A stretch of 64,000 nt of DNA, taken from NCBI GenBank assembly GCA_938015805.1, contig CALLXF010000019.1, forward strand, positions 1 to 64,000, in the 5' to 3' direction. Below the pieces are notes generated by a model. It did no database searches, had not been told where the DNA came from, and saw nothing but the letters and a program-made list of their open reading frames with translations. Of the stretch, positions 8,416 through 19,196 are shown one piece after another. The position numbers were made by a program, and so were the translations under genes. Position 1 is the first letter of the stretch. Every line of letters starts with the position of its first letter. The stretch comes from an uncultured Saprospiraceae bacterium. Its GTDB lineage: Bacteria; Bacteroidota; Bacteroidia; Chitinophagales; Saprospiraceae.

Positions 8416-11376
8416 ATGCGTAGCTTTTTATTCATTATTTTTTCCGTCTTTTTTTCTTTTATTGGCTTAAGCCAAAATCAGTTCCAACAAAAAGTGAGTT
8501 ATGAAATTGTTGCAGAGTTAGATGATAAAAATCATCTTTTAAGTGGTAGCTATACCATGGATTATACTAATAACTCAGGTAAGGTTTTAAACGAAATATA
8601 TATACATCTATGGGCAAATGCATTTAAGGATAAAAATAGTTTTTTTACTAAGGATCAGCTTCGTTTTGGGAGGAGGTCATTTTACTTTGCTAAAGAAAAT
8701 CAACAAGGAGGTTTTAAGCAATTAGATTTTCTGATAGAAGGACAAGCTCCTTTTGTAGAGTACGTTGATGGTTACGAGGATATCGCAAAAATAGTTTTAT
8801 CTAAGCCTTTGAACCCATCTGAATCGATCAAACTTACCGCTAATTTTAAAGTAAAGGTTCCACATTTTTTTAGTCGATTAGGAAGGTCTAAAGCGACGTA
8901 CCATTTTATGCATTGGTATCCACGTATAGCTGTATACGACATCGATGGATGGCATCCTATGCACTATGGATACTTAGGCGAATTTTATGGAGAGTATGCT
9001 GATTATAATGTAACGCTGACAGTTCCTTCTCATTTGCGTATCGGTTTTACGGGTAAAGGAGTAGCTGGGCTTCCTAAGAAAGAAGGAGAAAAAACGATAT
9101 GGGCTATTACGGCAAAAGATGTTCATGATTTTGCATGGGTAGCAAGTAAAAATTATACTGCTGATTTTAAAAAAGTATCGTCGATAGATGGTAGAGAAAT
9201 AGGGGTGACTGTTTTGAGAAGAGAAGGGGAGCGAGAACATTGGAAAAATGCAATAAAGTATGCTGTCGATGCCTTAAGTTATTACGAAAGTAACGTAGGA
9301 GCATATGCGTATGATCAATTAGTGATTGTGCAAGGTGTTACTAGAGGTCATGGAAACATGGAGTATCCTGGTCTCGTGATTGTGACGGATCGAGGTACGG
9401 ATAAGTCGCTAGAGTATTATATAAATCATGAGATAGGTCACCAGTGGTTTTACGGGGCATTAGGCTTTAACGAACGTAATGAGCCATGGCTAGATGAAGG
9501 GCTGACCACTTTTTATGAACATCGATTTACCCTCGGTAAGTATGGAAAACAACATTACGCTGAAACCTCAGAACAGGGAATAAAATCAAGTCCCGATCTG
9601 AACATAAATCATGCTACGGTTTTACAACAAATAAAAACTGGATTTAGCCAAAGAGCAGATACTCCACTCCAAGATTTATCGGATCTAAATTATGTTATCA
9701 GATCTTATGAGCAAGCTGCAGCCAGTTATTTATACCTGGAAGAATATATAGGTAAATCTGTCTTTGATAAAACGATAAAATCGTTTTATCAGGAGTGGAA
9801 ATTTAAACATCCGACTACTAAAGATTTACAAAATCATTTTGAAGAGTACAGTGGCAAAAAGCTGAATTGGTTTTTTGATGATTTACTCGTTAGTAATAAA
9901 CAGTTAGATTATAAGCTAGGTAATGTTAATAATGACGGTAAAGAATATGTGATAAATCTGGAGAATGTAGGTGATATATCAATACCTATAGTTTTAGATG
10001 GTTATAAAGATGGGAAGCGTGTAGTGAGTAAGTGGGTCGAGCCCAATGATCAGTCAAGCCCTATAACAATCGAAGTTGAGGAATTAGATCGTTTATCTGT
10101 AGATGGTGAAAATTTGTTATTCGATATAAACAGAGAGAATAATCATTCTACTGGATTGTTTAATGGATTAAGAGTTAGTTCGCCTTTTAGACTTAACAGT
10201 GCATCTCAAAGCAATATTTTTTTACTACCTGGATTAGGGTTTAATTCGGCTGATGGATTAATGGCAGGGTTAGGCTGGACTAATAGTACGATGCCTACGA
10301 GGCGGTTTCAGCTTAGAGGTTTTTCTGCTTATGCTTTTGGTTCTAAGGCAATCGTAGGTGGGGGAGAGGTAAGTTATGATTTTTATCCTAAGGATGGGAG
10401 ATTTAGAAAAGTACAAATCGGAATTAGTGGAAAGTCTCATCATTTTAGAGTATTGGATAATCAGCCGGATATAGATCCTTTATATTTAAGGTATGTTAAA
10501 TATCAACCTTTCGCAAAATTTTACTTAAAGACAAACCCTACGGAGCGTAAGGAAAAATTAATTACGCTGCGATCTGTAATCATTAACCAGGAGCGTTTTG
10601 TGTTTAATCCTGTAGCTAAAGAGTCAGATCTATTTATCACCCATTTAGCTAATTATAAAGTGAGTCATAATGATGCTTTATATCCATCTACCTTTGAGCT
10701 CGGAGCTGAATTTTCTGCATACAAAAATATTCTAGAAGAATCTCATCATTACTTAAAGGTATCGATGACTTATGATCAGGGCTTTTACTTTACTCAGAAT
10801 AAAAAATTAGATATACGATTTTTTGGTGGAGGATTTGTGATGAATTCTCAGAGAGAATCGAGTTCGTTTAACAATGGCTTAAACAGAGGATCATTGTCTT
10901 TATTTAATGAAGGTTACAATGACTTACTATACGATCAGCCATTTATAAATAGGGTAGGACAAAGAGCTTCTTTATGGGAGTTAAATCAAATAACGATTAG
11001 AGAAGGAGGTTTTAAAAATGCCGTGGGTAGCCAGTCGAGTATAAATGGTTTTTCTAATAATTACCTGGTGTCTTTAAATTTAAAAACGGATATGCCTTTT
11101 AATTTACCTAAGTTGATGCCATTAAAATTATTTGGAGACTTTGGATATGTAAGTACTAAGTCTGTGGAAATGGATCCTTTAAAAGGACAGCTGTTTTATA
11201 GTGCAGGACTGATGTTAGATTATAAATTATTGCAAATACATCTTCCTATATTTTATGATACCGAAATCGAAAGTACATACAACGATTCCAGAAGCAAGTT
11301 TTATAATAGGATCAGTATTGCTATAAATATAAATCAGTTTTTACCTTGGGATATTTTAGACAATAAAAGATTTTAG
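8416..11376 (+). CDS. M1 family (aminopeptidase N-like) metallopeptidase
   Basis: HGNMEYPG (GxMEN-like) and zinc site HEIGHQWFYGALGFNERNEPWLDEGLTTF; signal peptide; 986 aa. Confidence 0.92.
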   Translation: MRSFLFIIFSVFFSFIGLSQNQFQQKVSYEIVAELDDKNHLLSGSYTMDYTNNSGKVLNEIYIHLWANAFKDKNSFFTKDQLRFGRRSFYFAKENQQGGFKQLDFLIEGQAPFVEYVDGYEDIAKIVLSKPLNPSESIKLTANFKVKVPHFFSRLGRSKATYHFMHWYPRIAVYDIDGWHPMHYGYLGEFYGEYADYNVTLTVPSHLRIGFTGKGVAGLPKKEGEKTIWAITAKDVHDFAWVASKNYTADFKKVSSIDGREIGVTVLRREGEREHWKNAIKYAVDALSYYESNVGAYAYDQLVIVQGVTRGHGNMEYPGLVIVTDRGTDKSLEYYINHEIGHQWFYGALGFNERNEPWLDEGLTTFYEHRFTLGKYGKQHYAETSEQGIKSSPDLNINHATVLQQIKTGFSQRADTPLQDLSDLNYVIRSYEQAAASYLYLEEYIGKSVFDKTIKSFYQEWKFKHPTTKDLQNHFEEYSGKKLNWFFDDLLVSNKQLDYKLGNVNNDGKEYVINLENVGDISIPIVLDGYKDGKRVVSKWVEPNDQSSPITIEVEELDRLSVDGENLLFDINRENNHSTGLFNGLRVSSPFRLNSASQSNIFLLPGLGFNSADGLMAGLGWTNSTMPTRRFQLRGFSAYAFGSKAIVGGGEVSYDFYPKDGRFRKVQIGISGKSHHFRVLDNQPDIDPLYLRYVKYQPFAKFYLKTNPTERKEKLITLRSVIINQERFVFNPVAKESDLFITHLANYKVSHNDALYPSTFELGAEFSAYKNILEESHHYLKVSMTYDQGFYFTQNKKLDIRFFGGGFVMNSQRESSSFNNGLNRGSLSLFNEGYNDLLYDQPFINRVGQRASLWELNQITIREGGFKNAVGSQSSINGFSNNYLVSLNLKTDMPFNLPKLMPLKLFGDFGYVSTKSVEMDPLKGQLFYSAGLMLDYKLLQIHLPIFYDTEIESTYNDSRSKFYNRISIAININQFLPWDILDNKRF

Positions 11377-11452
11377 AGATCTGTTATTTTGAAGACCGAA
11401 CGTGTCGCTGACTTTTATAATCAATGTGACATCATTTTTTCAAATGTTATAA

Positions 11453-11887
11453 ATTCAAAGTATACTAAAGGATTATGAGGTAAATCCTAAAATTTCCTAT
11501 TGAATTTTTGGCTATCCAGAACTTCCATTTACGAAAAGAGGGATAACGTTGCTTGAAAAATTTCAGGGCGATTTGGAAATGGAAAAATAAGTACTTGTTC
11601 AAGCTTTAATAGAGTTTTATAATGTACAATTAAAGGAAGTAAAAGTAGACTAGGAATTAAGAGCTAAGGATTACGAAGAGAATTTTAGCTATTGGAAGGA
11701 TAATTATGACTGGTGGTTTGATTACGTACAATTAAATATAACAGATGAGTTTATTACCTATACTTTAGAAAGTAAAGATTATAAAACCAGAGTTGCTACG
11801 GTTCAGTTCTTTGGGTGTAAAGTATACGTTCCAGAAATAATAAAATTTAGGGATAACGGTCTGGAGCCAAATAAAAAAGATAAATAA
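11453..11887 (+). pseudogene. Degraded protein-coding gene with in-frame TGA, TAA and TAG stops
   Basis: One frame reads IQSILKDYEVNPKISY*IFGYPELPFTKRGITLLEKFQGDLEMEK*VLVQALIEFYNVQLKEVKVD*ELRAKDYEENFSYWKDNYDWWFDYVQLNITDEFITYTLESKDYKTRVATVQFFGCKVYVPEIIKFRDNGLEPNKKDK*. Confidence 0.6.
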
Positions 11888-11902
11888 AATTTTAATTAAT
11901 TC

Positions 11903-12556
11903 TTAAGAACTCAGTCGTTGTATAATCCATTTTCCATCCTCTTGACTATATCTAAATCTATCGTGCAACCTACTGCGACGACCTTGCCAAAATTCAATAC
12001 TTGTGATGGTGATTTTATAACCTCCCCAGAAAGGAGGTAGAGGTAAAACATCATGGTCTTTATATATATCCGTTAGTTCTTGTTGTTTTGCTTCTATTGC
12101 ATCTCGGCCTTCTATTACACGTGATTGCTCAGAGGCCCATGCTCCGATCTGTGATTTTTTTGGTCGAGACTGGAAGTACTTTTCAGATTGTTCTTTTGAA
12201 ACTTTGGTGGCGACTCCCTCTATTCTTACCTGACGTTGTATTTCTTTCCATAAAAAACATGCTGCAACGTGATTATTATGTTCTATCTCTTTGGCTTTAT
12301 GACTTTCGTAATTAGTGTAGAAAACGATTCCATCTGATTCTATTTCTTTGAGCAGTACGATTCTAGAAGAAGGGATTCCCTGATCAGAAACGGTAGACAA
12401 AGTCATAGCATTAGGCTCTAATATTTCTGCGGATCTGGCATCGGAAAACCACTTTGTAAACTGCTCTATCGGTTCAGGAAGTAAATCCATTCGACTTAAA
12501 GTCGAAAGAGCATAGGTCTCTCTTAGATCTGCTAAATTTTTATTTATATCTGCCAT
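11903..12556 (-). CDS. pdxH: Pyridoxamine 5'-phosphate oxidase
   Basis: EPNAMTLSTVSDQGIPSSRIVLLKEIESDGIVFYTNYESHKAKE, SRPKKSQIGAWASEQS, WQGRRSRLHDRFRY. Confidence 0.95.
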   Translation of the reverse strand: MADINKNLADLRETYALSTLSRMDLLPEPIEQFTKWFSDARSAEILEPNAMTLSTVSDQGIPSSRIVLLKEIESDGIVFYTNYESHKAKEIEHNNHVAACFLWKEIQRQVRIEGVATKVSKEQSEKYFQSRPKKSQIGAWASEQSRVIEGRDAIEAKQQELTDIYKDHDVLPLPPFWGGYKITITSIEFWQGRRSRLHDRFRYSQEDGKWIIQRLSS

Positions 12557-15500
12557 TTATTCTGGTATCAAGTGATCATCTAAATTTCTGGGAGTCGTAT
12601 TTTTTGTTCCTAAATTTCCTACCCATCTTTTTGCTCTATATGCTAACCAATACATTACTGGAACAACGATAAGGGTTAAAAAGGTTGCAAAGAACAAACC
12701 AAAAATAATCGTCCATGCCATCGGTCCCCACATTGCGGTATTATCTCCACCGATAAATAACTGTGGATCCAGACGACTGATCAGTGTAAAGAAATTAAAG
12801 TTAAAGCCGATCGCAAGAGGAATCAGTCCGAGCATAGTCGTCAGGGCTGTCAATAAAACAGGTCTTAGTCTAGTCTCTCCTCCTTTTACTATGGCTTCTT
12901 TTACATCACTTGTTTTTAGCTGAGACATGTTTTCATACCCAAAGGATAGTCGCTTATTTTTAACAAGAAGATCTATATAGTCTACCAGTACGATCGCATT
13001 ATTTACCACTACTCCAGCTAAGGAAATCACTCCGATACCTGTCATGATCACACTAATAGTCATACCCGTCGATGCATAACCTAGCATTACTCCGATGGTA
13101 CTAAACACTACTGATAAAATGATGATAAAAGGAGAAATAATCGAATTAAATTGAGCAACCAGGATAATAAATATCATAAACAGAGCTAGCATAAATGCCG
13201 AACTTAAAAACGCCATATCCTCAGCTTGCTGCTGTTGCTCTCCCGCAAACGATAAAGTATATCCTTCCGGTAAATCAAAATCTGTAAGTTCATCTTGTAT
13301 TAGTGCTACCACTTCGTTTGCATTATATCCTTCCACCAGATTAGAGCTAACTAATAGGGTACGGTCACCATCCTTTCTACGTATCGAGTTGTAAGTTGAT
13401 GAGTACTCAAAATCTGCAACAGAGGATATCGGTACTTGTATGATACGACCATTTGCAGGATTTCTAAATGTTATTTTCTGATTAATAAGGTCTCCTATAT
13501 TATTACGTTGGTCTTCTTTCAATCTTACGGTAATAGGATATTCATCTTCGCCATCTTTAAATTTAGAAACTTCTTTTCCAAAAATAGAGGTCCTGAGTGC
13601 ATCAGAAATGGCATAGGTCGATAACTCATATTTACGTGATGCCATCCGGTCTATGTTAATCAACATTTCTGGTTTGTTAATATTTACATCTGCTTTTAGT
13701 TCTTCTATTCCTCTGATTCCAGATCGTTCCAGTTTAGTAATAAGACGATCAGCAAGTAATATTAAGGAGTCTACTTCTTCTCCTTGTAGATCGATAGCTA
13801 TGGGTTTACCTGTAGGTGGTCCTGCTGCTGCAGATGCAACTTCTATTTTTGCTTTGGAGTATCCTGCCAGGGCTTCACGTATATCATCCATTATGACTGT
13901 AGTGGATATCTCTTTTCTTTGTTGTACTGGCACAAAAGATACCGTTAGTCTTGCCTTATTGGGTGTTGCTCCGGGCTCTGGAGGGGCATTAGGGTCTGAA
14001 GTGTTTTCGCCGATCTGTGTTAAGATAGCATCTACTATTTCCATTCTATCATCGACAACATTAGTCACCTGAGTTTCTAGATCTAATAATATCTCATTAG
14101 TCGCTTCTATATCTGATCCAAAAGGGAGCTCTACAAAAACATTTACGTATATAGGATCTGGCTGCGGAAAAAACTCCACCTTAGGCTGGCTTTGCTGCAT
14201 CAGAAACCCTGAAAACCCTAGTAAAAATATAGTTCCTACTAAAAAGAAAATCGGATTATACCGACGTAAAGCAAAACTCACAAAATTTCGATATCCTCTT
14301 TCTAGTTTGGGCAATATGCGATTCTGGAAAAATAGAGATGCAGGCCGGAAAAATATATAATTTAGTATTGTCAGTAGAATCGCAAAACCCATCATATTAC
14401 GTAAAGTCATGATTCCGGAAAGCTGCCCTAATAAGGCAAGGACTAGCATCACCACAACTCCTATAATGACATTTTTTCTTTGTCTTTTTTTCTCTATTTT
14501 AGAAACCGAGTTTTTTTGAACAGACATAAATCGGGAAGTAAAAACTGGATTTATGACTAGAGCCACAAAAAGAGACGAGCCTAAAACGAGCATCAAAGTG
14601 ATAGGCATATACTGCATAAATAATCCCATCATGCCAGGCCAAAATGCCAATGGTAAAAATGCAGCTAGGGTAGTGGCGGTAGATGCAATAATCGGCCATG
14701 CTACTTCACCTGCTCCTTTTTTTGCGGCTTCTACATTGGGGTAACCTTCCTGCATATAACGATATATGTTTTCCACTACCACGATCGCATTATCGACTAA
14801 TAACCCTAAGGCTAGTATAAGAGAAAAAAGTACTACGACATTCATCGTTGTTCCAGAGATATATAAAAACAAAATTCCCATAAGCATGGAAAGGGGAATG
14901 GCAATCCCTACGAATAAAGAATTTTTTAATCCTAAGAAAAATAGTAAAACGAGGATCACAAGTATGACTCCAGAGATAATACTGTTTTCTAGATTACTCA
15001 CCTCATTACGTGTATGCACAGACAGGTCATTAAATAAAGATATGCTGATATCGTCAGGTAAAATAGTCTCTAGTTCCACGACCTCATCTTTTAATTTATC
15101 AATAGTAGATAGCATATTTTCTCCTCTACGTTTAATGATATCTAGAGAGATAACAGGCAGACCATCAGCTCTGGAATAACTTGTCCTATCCTGAAAACCA
15201 TATTTTACTTCTGCTATATCTTTTAGAAGGATCGGTCTTTGGTTTTCAGATTTTACGATCATATTTCGAACCTGATTTACATTGTCAAATTGACCTATGA
15301 TTCTTACAGTTCTTCTAAAATCATTTTTTACCAGTTCGCCCCCGGACATAGTGAGGTTTTCAGATTTCACCGCATTTTCTATATCTCCAAAAGATACTTT
15401 TAAACTCTGCATTCTAAATAAATCAACTTCTATTTTGATTTCCCTATCCAGAGCACCTTTCATTTCCGCCTCAGTAATTTCTTTTAGATCTTCTAGTTTG

Positions 15501-16024
15501 TCTTGTACTTGTTCTGCATAAATTTTAAGTTCGTCCATGCTGTAATTACCAGCGATATTTACGGTAACGATGGGTAGCTCTGAGAAATTTATTTCTTCTA
15601 CAGAAGGTTCTTGAGTTAAGTCATTGGGCAGTTCGCTAGTAGCTTTATCCACCGCGTCTTTTACTTTGAGGACAGCATCTGATACTTTAGTTTGGCTATC
15701 AAATTCTGCAACGATGACGGAGTAGTCTTGCATGGAAGTAGAGATGCATTGCTTAAGACCAGTTAGGGAGAGGAGTTCTTTCTCCAGAGGTCGTGTAATG
15801 AGACTTTCTATTTCTTCTGCAGAGTTTCCAAAGTGGATCGTATTTATAAATACCTGACTAAGCGAAGCATCAGGATACTGCTCCTTAGGCATATCTGTAT
15901 AAGACTGGATTCCGAATAAGAGGATCATCAGCGTTACGATAAAAATGCTGGTCCTGTTATCTACAGCAAAATTAGTAAGTCCAAAATACTTATTGCTTGC
16001 TGGATTATTTTCTTTATTGGTCAT
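12557..16024 (-). CDS. Efflux RND transporter permease subunit (AcrB/MexB-like)
   Basis: 1155 aa; AVDNRTSIFIVTLMILLFGIQSYTDMPKEQYPDASLSQVFI; GLLVDNAIVVVENIYRYMQEG; multiple membrane segments. Confidence 0.95.
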   Translation of the reverse strand: MTNKENNPASNKYFGLTNFAVDNRTSIFIVTLMILLFGIQSYTDMPKEQYPDASLSQVFINTIHFGNSAEEIESLITRPLEKELLSLTGLKQCISTSMQDYSVIVAEFDSQTKVSDAVLKVKDAVDKATSELPNDLTQEPSVEEINFSELPIVTVNIAGNYSMDELKIYAEQVQDKLEDLKEITEAEMKGALDREIKIEVDLFRMQSLKVSFGDIENAVKSENLTMSGGELVKNDFRRTVRIIGQFDNVNQVRNMIVKSENQRPILLKDIAEVKYGFQDRTSYSRADGLPVISLDIIKRRGENMLSTIDKLKDEVVELETILPDDISISLFNDLSVHTRNEVSNLENSIISGVILVILVLLFFLGLKNSLFVGIAIPLSMLMGILFLYISGTTMNVVVLFSLILALGLLVDNAIVVVENIYRYMQEGYPNVEAAKKGAGEVAWPIIASTATTLAAFLPLAFWPGMMGLFMQYMPITLMLVLGSSLFVALVINPVFTSRFMSVQKNSVSKIEKKRQRKNVIIGVVVMLVLALLGQLSGIMTLRNMMGFAILLTILNYIFFRPASLFFQNRILPKLERGYRNFVSFALRRYNPIFFLVGTIFLLGFSGFLMQQSQPKVEFFPQPDPIYVNVFVELPFGSDIEATNEILLDLETQVTNVVDDRMEIVDAILTQIGENTSDPNAPPEPGATPNKARLTVSFVPVQQRKEISTTVIMDDIREALAGYSKAKIEVASAAAGPPTGKPIAIDLQGEEVDSLILLADRLITKLERSGIRGIEELKADVNINKPEMLINIDRMASRKYELSTYAISDALRTSIFGKEVSKFKDGEDEYPITVRLKEDQRNNIGDLINQKITFRNPANGRIIQVPISSVADFEYSSTYNSIRRKDGDRTLLVSSNLVEGYNANEVVALIQDELTDFDLPEGYTLSFAGEQQQQAEDMAFLSSAFMLALFMIFIILVAQFNSIISPFIIILSVVFSTIGVMLGYASTGMTISVIMTGIGVISLAGVVVNNAIVLVDYIDLLVKNKRLSFGYENMSQLKTSDVKEAIVKGGETRLRPVLLTALTTMLGLIPLAIGFNFNFFTLISRLDPQLFIGGDNTAMWGPMAWTIIFGLFFATFLTLIVVPVMYWLAYRAKRWVGNLGTKNTTPRNLDDHLIPE

Positions 16025-17180
16025 CCTCGGAAGTTTCAGTTTTTACAATTTTTAACAGATCGTTTTCGGTTACTTTTTCAGAACCATCGACGATGACTAG
16101 ATCATCAGGAAATAGACCATCAGTGATAATGATATTATTATTATTATCACTTTCACTGGTTTGCACATATTTCTTTTTTGCGATCATGATGCCATTACTT
16201 TCGAATGCAGAAAAAACATATTTTTTACCATTAACTTCTTGTTTTACAAGTTGCACCGGAATCGTGATTACATCCTTTTCTTCAAAATCTTTAACCTTTA
16301 CCTCAGCTAGTAAATTTGGTTTTAGATCACCTGCGGAAGGGATAGCAATTTCTATTTTAAACGTTCGATTAGAAGGGTCGATGGATCTACCCATCATAGT
16401 AATTTTTTTCTGGATGGTTTTATCGATAGCTGGGAAATAGATTTCTACATGATCTCCTCTTTTTATTTTTCCTAAAAAATTCTCAGGGACATCTGCTTCC
16501 ACTTTTACTTTACTGGTATTTAAGATTTGTACGATCGGCATTCCGGGAGATGCCATTTCTCCTTGCTTTAAAAATTCCTTATCCACATATCCAGATATAG
16601 GTGCATAAACATTTTTCTTTGCCGTTTGGGCTCTTAAGGTTTCTAGAGATTTTTCTATTCTCTCCTTGTTGTTTTTGGCTTGTAGATATTGTATTTCAGA
16701 ACCAATGTTTTGATCCCAAAGCCTTTTTTGTCTCTCATAAACAGTAGTCGCTAATTCTAATGATGTCTGTATTTCCTCGATTTGTTTATCCATCGTCTCC
16801 ACATCAATAGCAGCGATAAAGGCACCTTTTTTTACATAGTCTCCTTCTTTTACAGACATGCTTAAAATTCTTCCTCCCATAGAGCTACTGGCACTTACTA
16901 AATCGTCACCTATTACGCTAGCTTGGATATTAGAATATCTCTGAAAGATAGTCGGTGTCACTTTACGTACAGAAATATTTATCGGATCAATCTCTTTTTT
17001 AGGTTCGATTTTTTTGACTTCAGCTTCTAGTAAAGCAATCGCATCGGCTGTTTCTTTTTGTTGTAGTTTGAGATCTTTTAATTGATCTTTTTTTCCTTGG
17101 AGATCATCTGAGTAGGTCTTCTCAGTCGAGCATGAAAATAAAAGGATACTAATAGCTAGAAGTGGTATTAATTTATTCAT
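16014..17180 (-). CDS. Efflux RND transporter periplasmic adaptor subunit
   Basis: Lipobox LLFSCSTEK; MFP motif VKEGDYVKKGAFIAAIDVE; KNVYAPISGYVDKEFLKQGEMASPGMPIVQI. Confidence 0.93.
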   Translation of the reverse strand: MNKLIPLLAISILLFSCSTEKTYSDDLQGKKDQLKDLKLQQKETADAIALLEAEVKKIEPKKEIDPINISVRKVTPTIFQRYSNIQASVIGDDLVSASSSMGGRILSMSVKEGDYVKKGAFIAAIDVETMDKQIEEIQTSLELATTVYERQKRLWDQNIGSEIQYLQAKNNKERIEKSLETLRAQTAKKNVYAPISGYVDKEFLKQGEMASPGMPIVQILNTSKVKVEADVPENFLGKIKRGDHVEIYFPAIDKTIQKKITMMGRSIDPSNRTFKIEIAIPSAGDLKPNLLAEVKVKDFEEKDVITIPVQLVKQEVNGKKYVFSAFESNGIMIAKKKYVQTSESDNNNNIIITDGLFPDDLVIVDGSEKVTENDLLKIVKTETSEDDQ

Positions 17181-17198
17181 AGTATTGGGTGATGTATT

Positions 17199-18578
17199 TT
17201 ATAATTCGCCTGTGGCGATATCTAATTCTGTTTTTGCAATTACTAAATCGTAGATGGCATTAATGTATGAGGCTTGTGCATTATACAAAACTGTTTCAGC
17301 CTGTGTGATCTCTAAACTAGAGCCTACGCCTTCTTTATATTTTATTAAAGTTTTATCATAGATTTTTTCAGTGATAGACAAAGTGTTTTTTGCATTGTCT
17401 AATGTGGATTTTGCATTAAGCAGTTGTGTCTTTGCTCTACGTACTTGTAAACTTACACCTCGTTCAAATTCCTTTTTCTGAATTTCTGTTTTCTCTATTT
17501 CTAGAGTAAGTTTTTGTTCTGTTGCGGATCTATTTCCTCCATCGTAAATATTATAATTTACCGAAAACCCTGCTAACGCTGCTGGTAAAAATCCTGCTTC
17601 GTTAGAGTCAAATAGATTATTTCTCTGGAGTGTTTCTGATACACTTGCAAATGCTCGTACAGTAGGTAGTTTTTGTTTTTCTGTGCGTTCTAGGTTAAGC
17701 TCATTTAACTTTTGTCCTAGAGTAATGTTGGTATATTCTGCCCTTTTTTCATAATCTATACTGGCATCCATATCGAGATTAGCTACACTAATTTTATCTA
17801 CCAAAGATTCTAACTCCTCTGTTAGAATTACTTCTTTTTGGAAAGGATAATTCATTTGGAATTTTAGAAGATCATATGCAGTTTTTATTGAAAAAGCTAA
17901 GCTTGTTATTTGTGTTTTTAGATTCTCTACAGATAATTCTATGCGATCCACATCTAGTTGTTCTACAAATCCTGTTTTGTAAAATGCATTTACTTCAGAG
18001 TAGTTTTTTTCGGCTGTAGCCAAATTTTTCTTGAGGATTTCTATATTTTTTTGTGCTATTAAAATACCCAAGTAGGCTTTGGTAATATTGGCTCGGATTT
18101 CCTGCTTAGTAACATCGTCCTCTTTGGCCACTAGATCGCGATAAAGTTTTTGTGCTTTTAGTCCTGTTAGGTATGAACCATCAAAAATCAACATCGACGC
18201 CTCTACTCCTAGATTAAGATTGTTCTTAGTTACAAATGCTACTTCCTGTGAGGTAACTGGTGGTTGCTGAAAACCAGCAGGAAGTTGTTCTAATCCATCT
18301 AGTATACCGTATACAGTAGGAGATATAAAATCCTGTAATACCGTTTGCGGCCTTAGAAAATAATATTGATAACCCAGCTGTGCAGATACCTTAGGCTTGC
18401 CTATGGATTTAAACTCTTGAATTTCACTTTCTGCACTTTGTACATTGAGATGATTTAACTTTATAGAGTTACTATTATCATAGGCATAGTTTATAGCTTG
18501 CTCTAAATTGAATTGCTCCTGGGAGAAGCTCGTAAGATAGCAAGTTGCAAACAAAATGATAGCGTAGTACTTTATCAT
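17199..18578 (-). CDS. TolC family outer membrane efflux protein
   Basis: Signal peptide; FNLEQAINYAYDNSNSIKLNHLNVQSAESEI; KYKEGVGSSLEITQAETVLYNAQASYINAIYDL. Confidence 0.93.
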   Translation of the reverse strand: MIKYYAIILFATCYLTSFSQEQFNLEQAINYAYDNSNSIKLNHLNVQSAESEIQEFKSIGKPKVSAQLGYQYYFLRPQTVLQDFISPTVYGILDGLEQLPAGFQQPPVTSQEVAFVTKNNLNLGVEASMLIFDGSYLTGLKAQKLYRDLVAKEDDVTKQEIRANITKAYLGILIAQKNIEILKKNLATAEKNYSEVNAFYKTGFVEQLDVDRIELSVENLKTQITSLAFSIKTAYDLLKFQMNYPFQKEVILTEELESLVDKISVANLDMDASIDYEKRAEYTNITLGQKLNELNLERTEKQKLPTVRAFASVSETLQRNNLFDSNEAGFLPAALAGFSVNYNIYDGGNRSATEQKLTLEIEKTEIQKKEFERGVSLQVRRAKTQLLNAKSTLDNAKNTLSITEKIYDKTLIKYKEGVGSSLEITQAETVLYNAQASYINAIYDLVIAKTELDIATGEL

Positions 18579-19180
18579 TTGAAGTCGATTTTATTGTTTA
18601 AATATTTTCTCCCTTTATCTGTGGTAATTCCATTTAGATGGTATAGGAAGAATTCCGTAAATAGTGTAGAACGCGTAAATTCCCGTACAGGAAATATCTC
18701 CTCGTCCAATATAAGCTGCGACTGACCGATATATAATTTTGCGATAATATCTGCATGTAGATCTTTACGATATAAACCTGCTTTTTGCCCTTTAATCACA
18801 TTGTCGGTTATGGTTTTTTGTACAAAAACCAAGTGATCTTTTTCTATGTAATCCCATGCTGTCGGATGATACTTTTTAAGATCAAAAACCAGACCCGGAC
18901 TCATATCTCTAAAAAAGCTAAAAATATAATTTCCGATACTGACCATTTCCTCTACCGCGTTTGAGGAACATTTAGTAATCTCTAGGATGTCTTGCTCTTC
19001 TTTCTGTGAGAAATTTACAACGACCTTATAGACTAGATCTTTTTTGTTTTCGATCACACTATAAATAGTCTTTTTTGATATCCCCAGTTTTTTAGCAATG
19101 TCGTCCATACTTACACTCTTTACCCCATATTTGAGAAAGAGCTTCATAGTAGATTCTAGTAATTTATCGGGTACAAACAT
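18575..19180 (-). CDS. TetR/AcrR family transcriptional regulator
   Basis: N-terminal HTH: FLKYGVKSVSMDDIAKKLGISKKTIYSVIENKKDLV; overlaps the TolC-family ORF by 4 nt. Confidence 0.92.
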   Translation of the reverse strand: MFVPDKLLESTMKLFLKYGVKSVSMDDIAKKLGISKKTIYSVIENKKDLVYKVVVNFSQKEEQDILEITKCSSNAVEEMVSIGNYIFSFFRDMSPGLVFDLKKYHPTAWDYIEKDHLVFVQKTITDNVIKGQKAGLYRKDLHADIIAKLYIGQSQLILDEEIFPVREFTRSTLFTEFFLYHLNGITTDKGRKYLNNKIDFK

Positions 19181-19196
19181 TTTTTGATTTCTAGCA

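Noticed and set aside
11453-11887. Stop-codon recoding (selenocysteine or pyrrolysine) as the explanation for in-frame stops
   Set aside because: TGA, TAA and TAG all occur in the same frame, and no SECIS-like or pyl genes were seen.
12088-12315. 75-aa plus-strand ORF inside pdxH
   Set aside because: Antisense to pdxH, no recognisable domain.
14499-14699. Minus-strand ORF in a different frame of the RND permease
   Set aside because: Out-of-frame overlap with a conserved gene; no evidence of overprinting.
13436-15521. Several plus-strand ORFs (13436, 13653, 14553, 14766, 15297) across the RND permease
   Set aside because: All antisense to a conserved RND permease; codon-composition shadow ORFs.
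15997-16440. 147-aa plus-strand ORF over the MFP gene
   Set aside because: Antisense to a confident adaptor gene.
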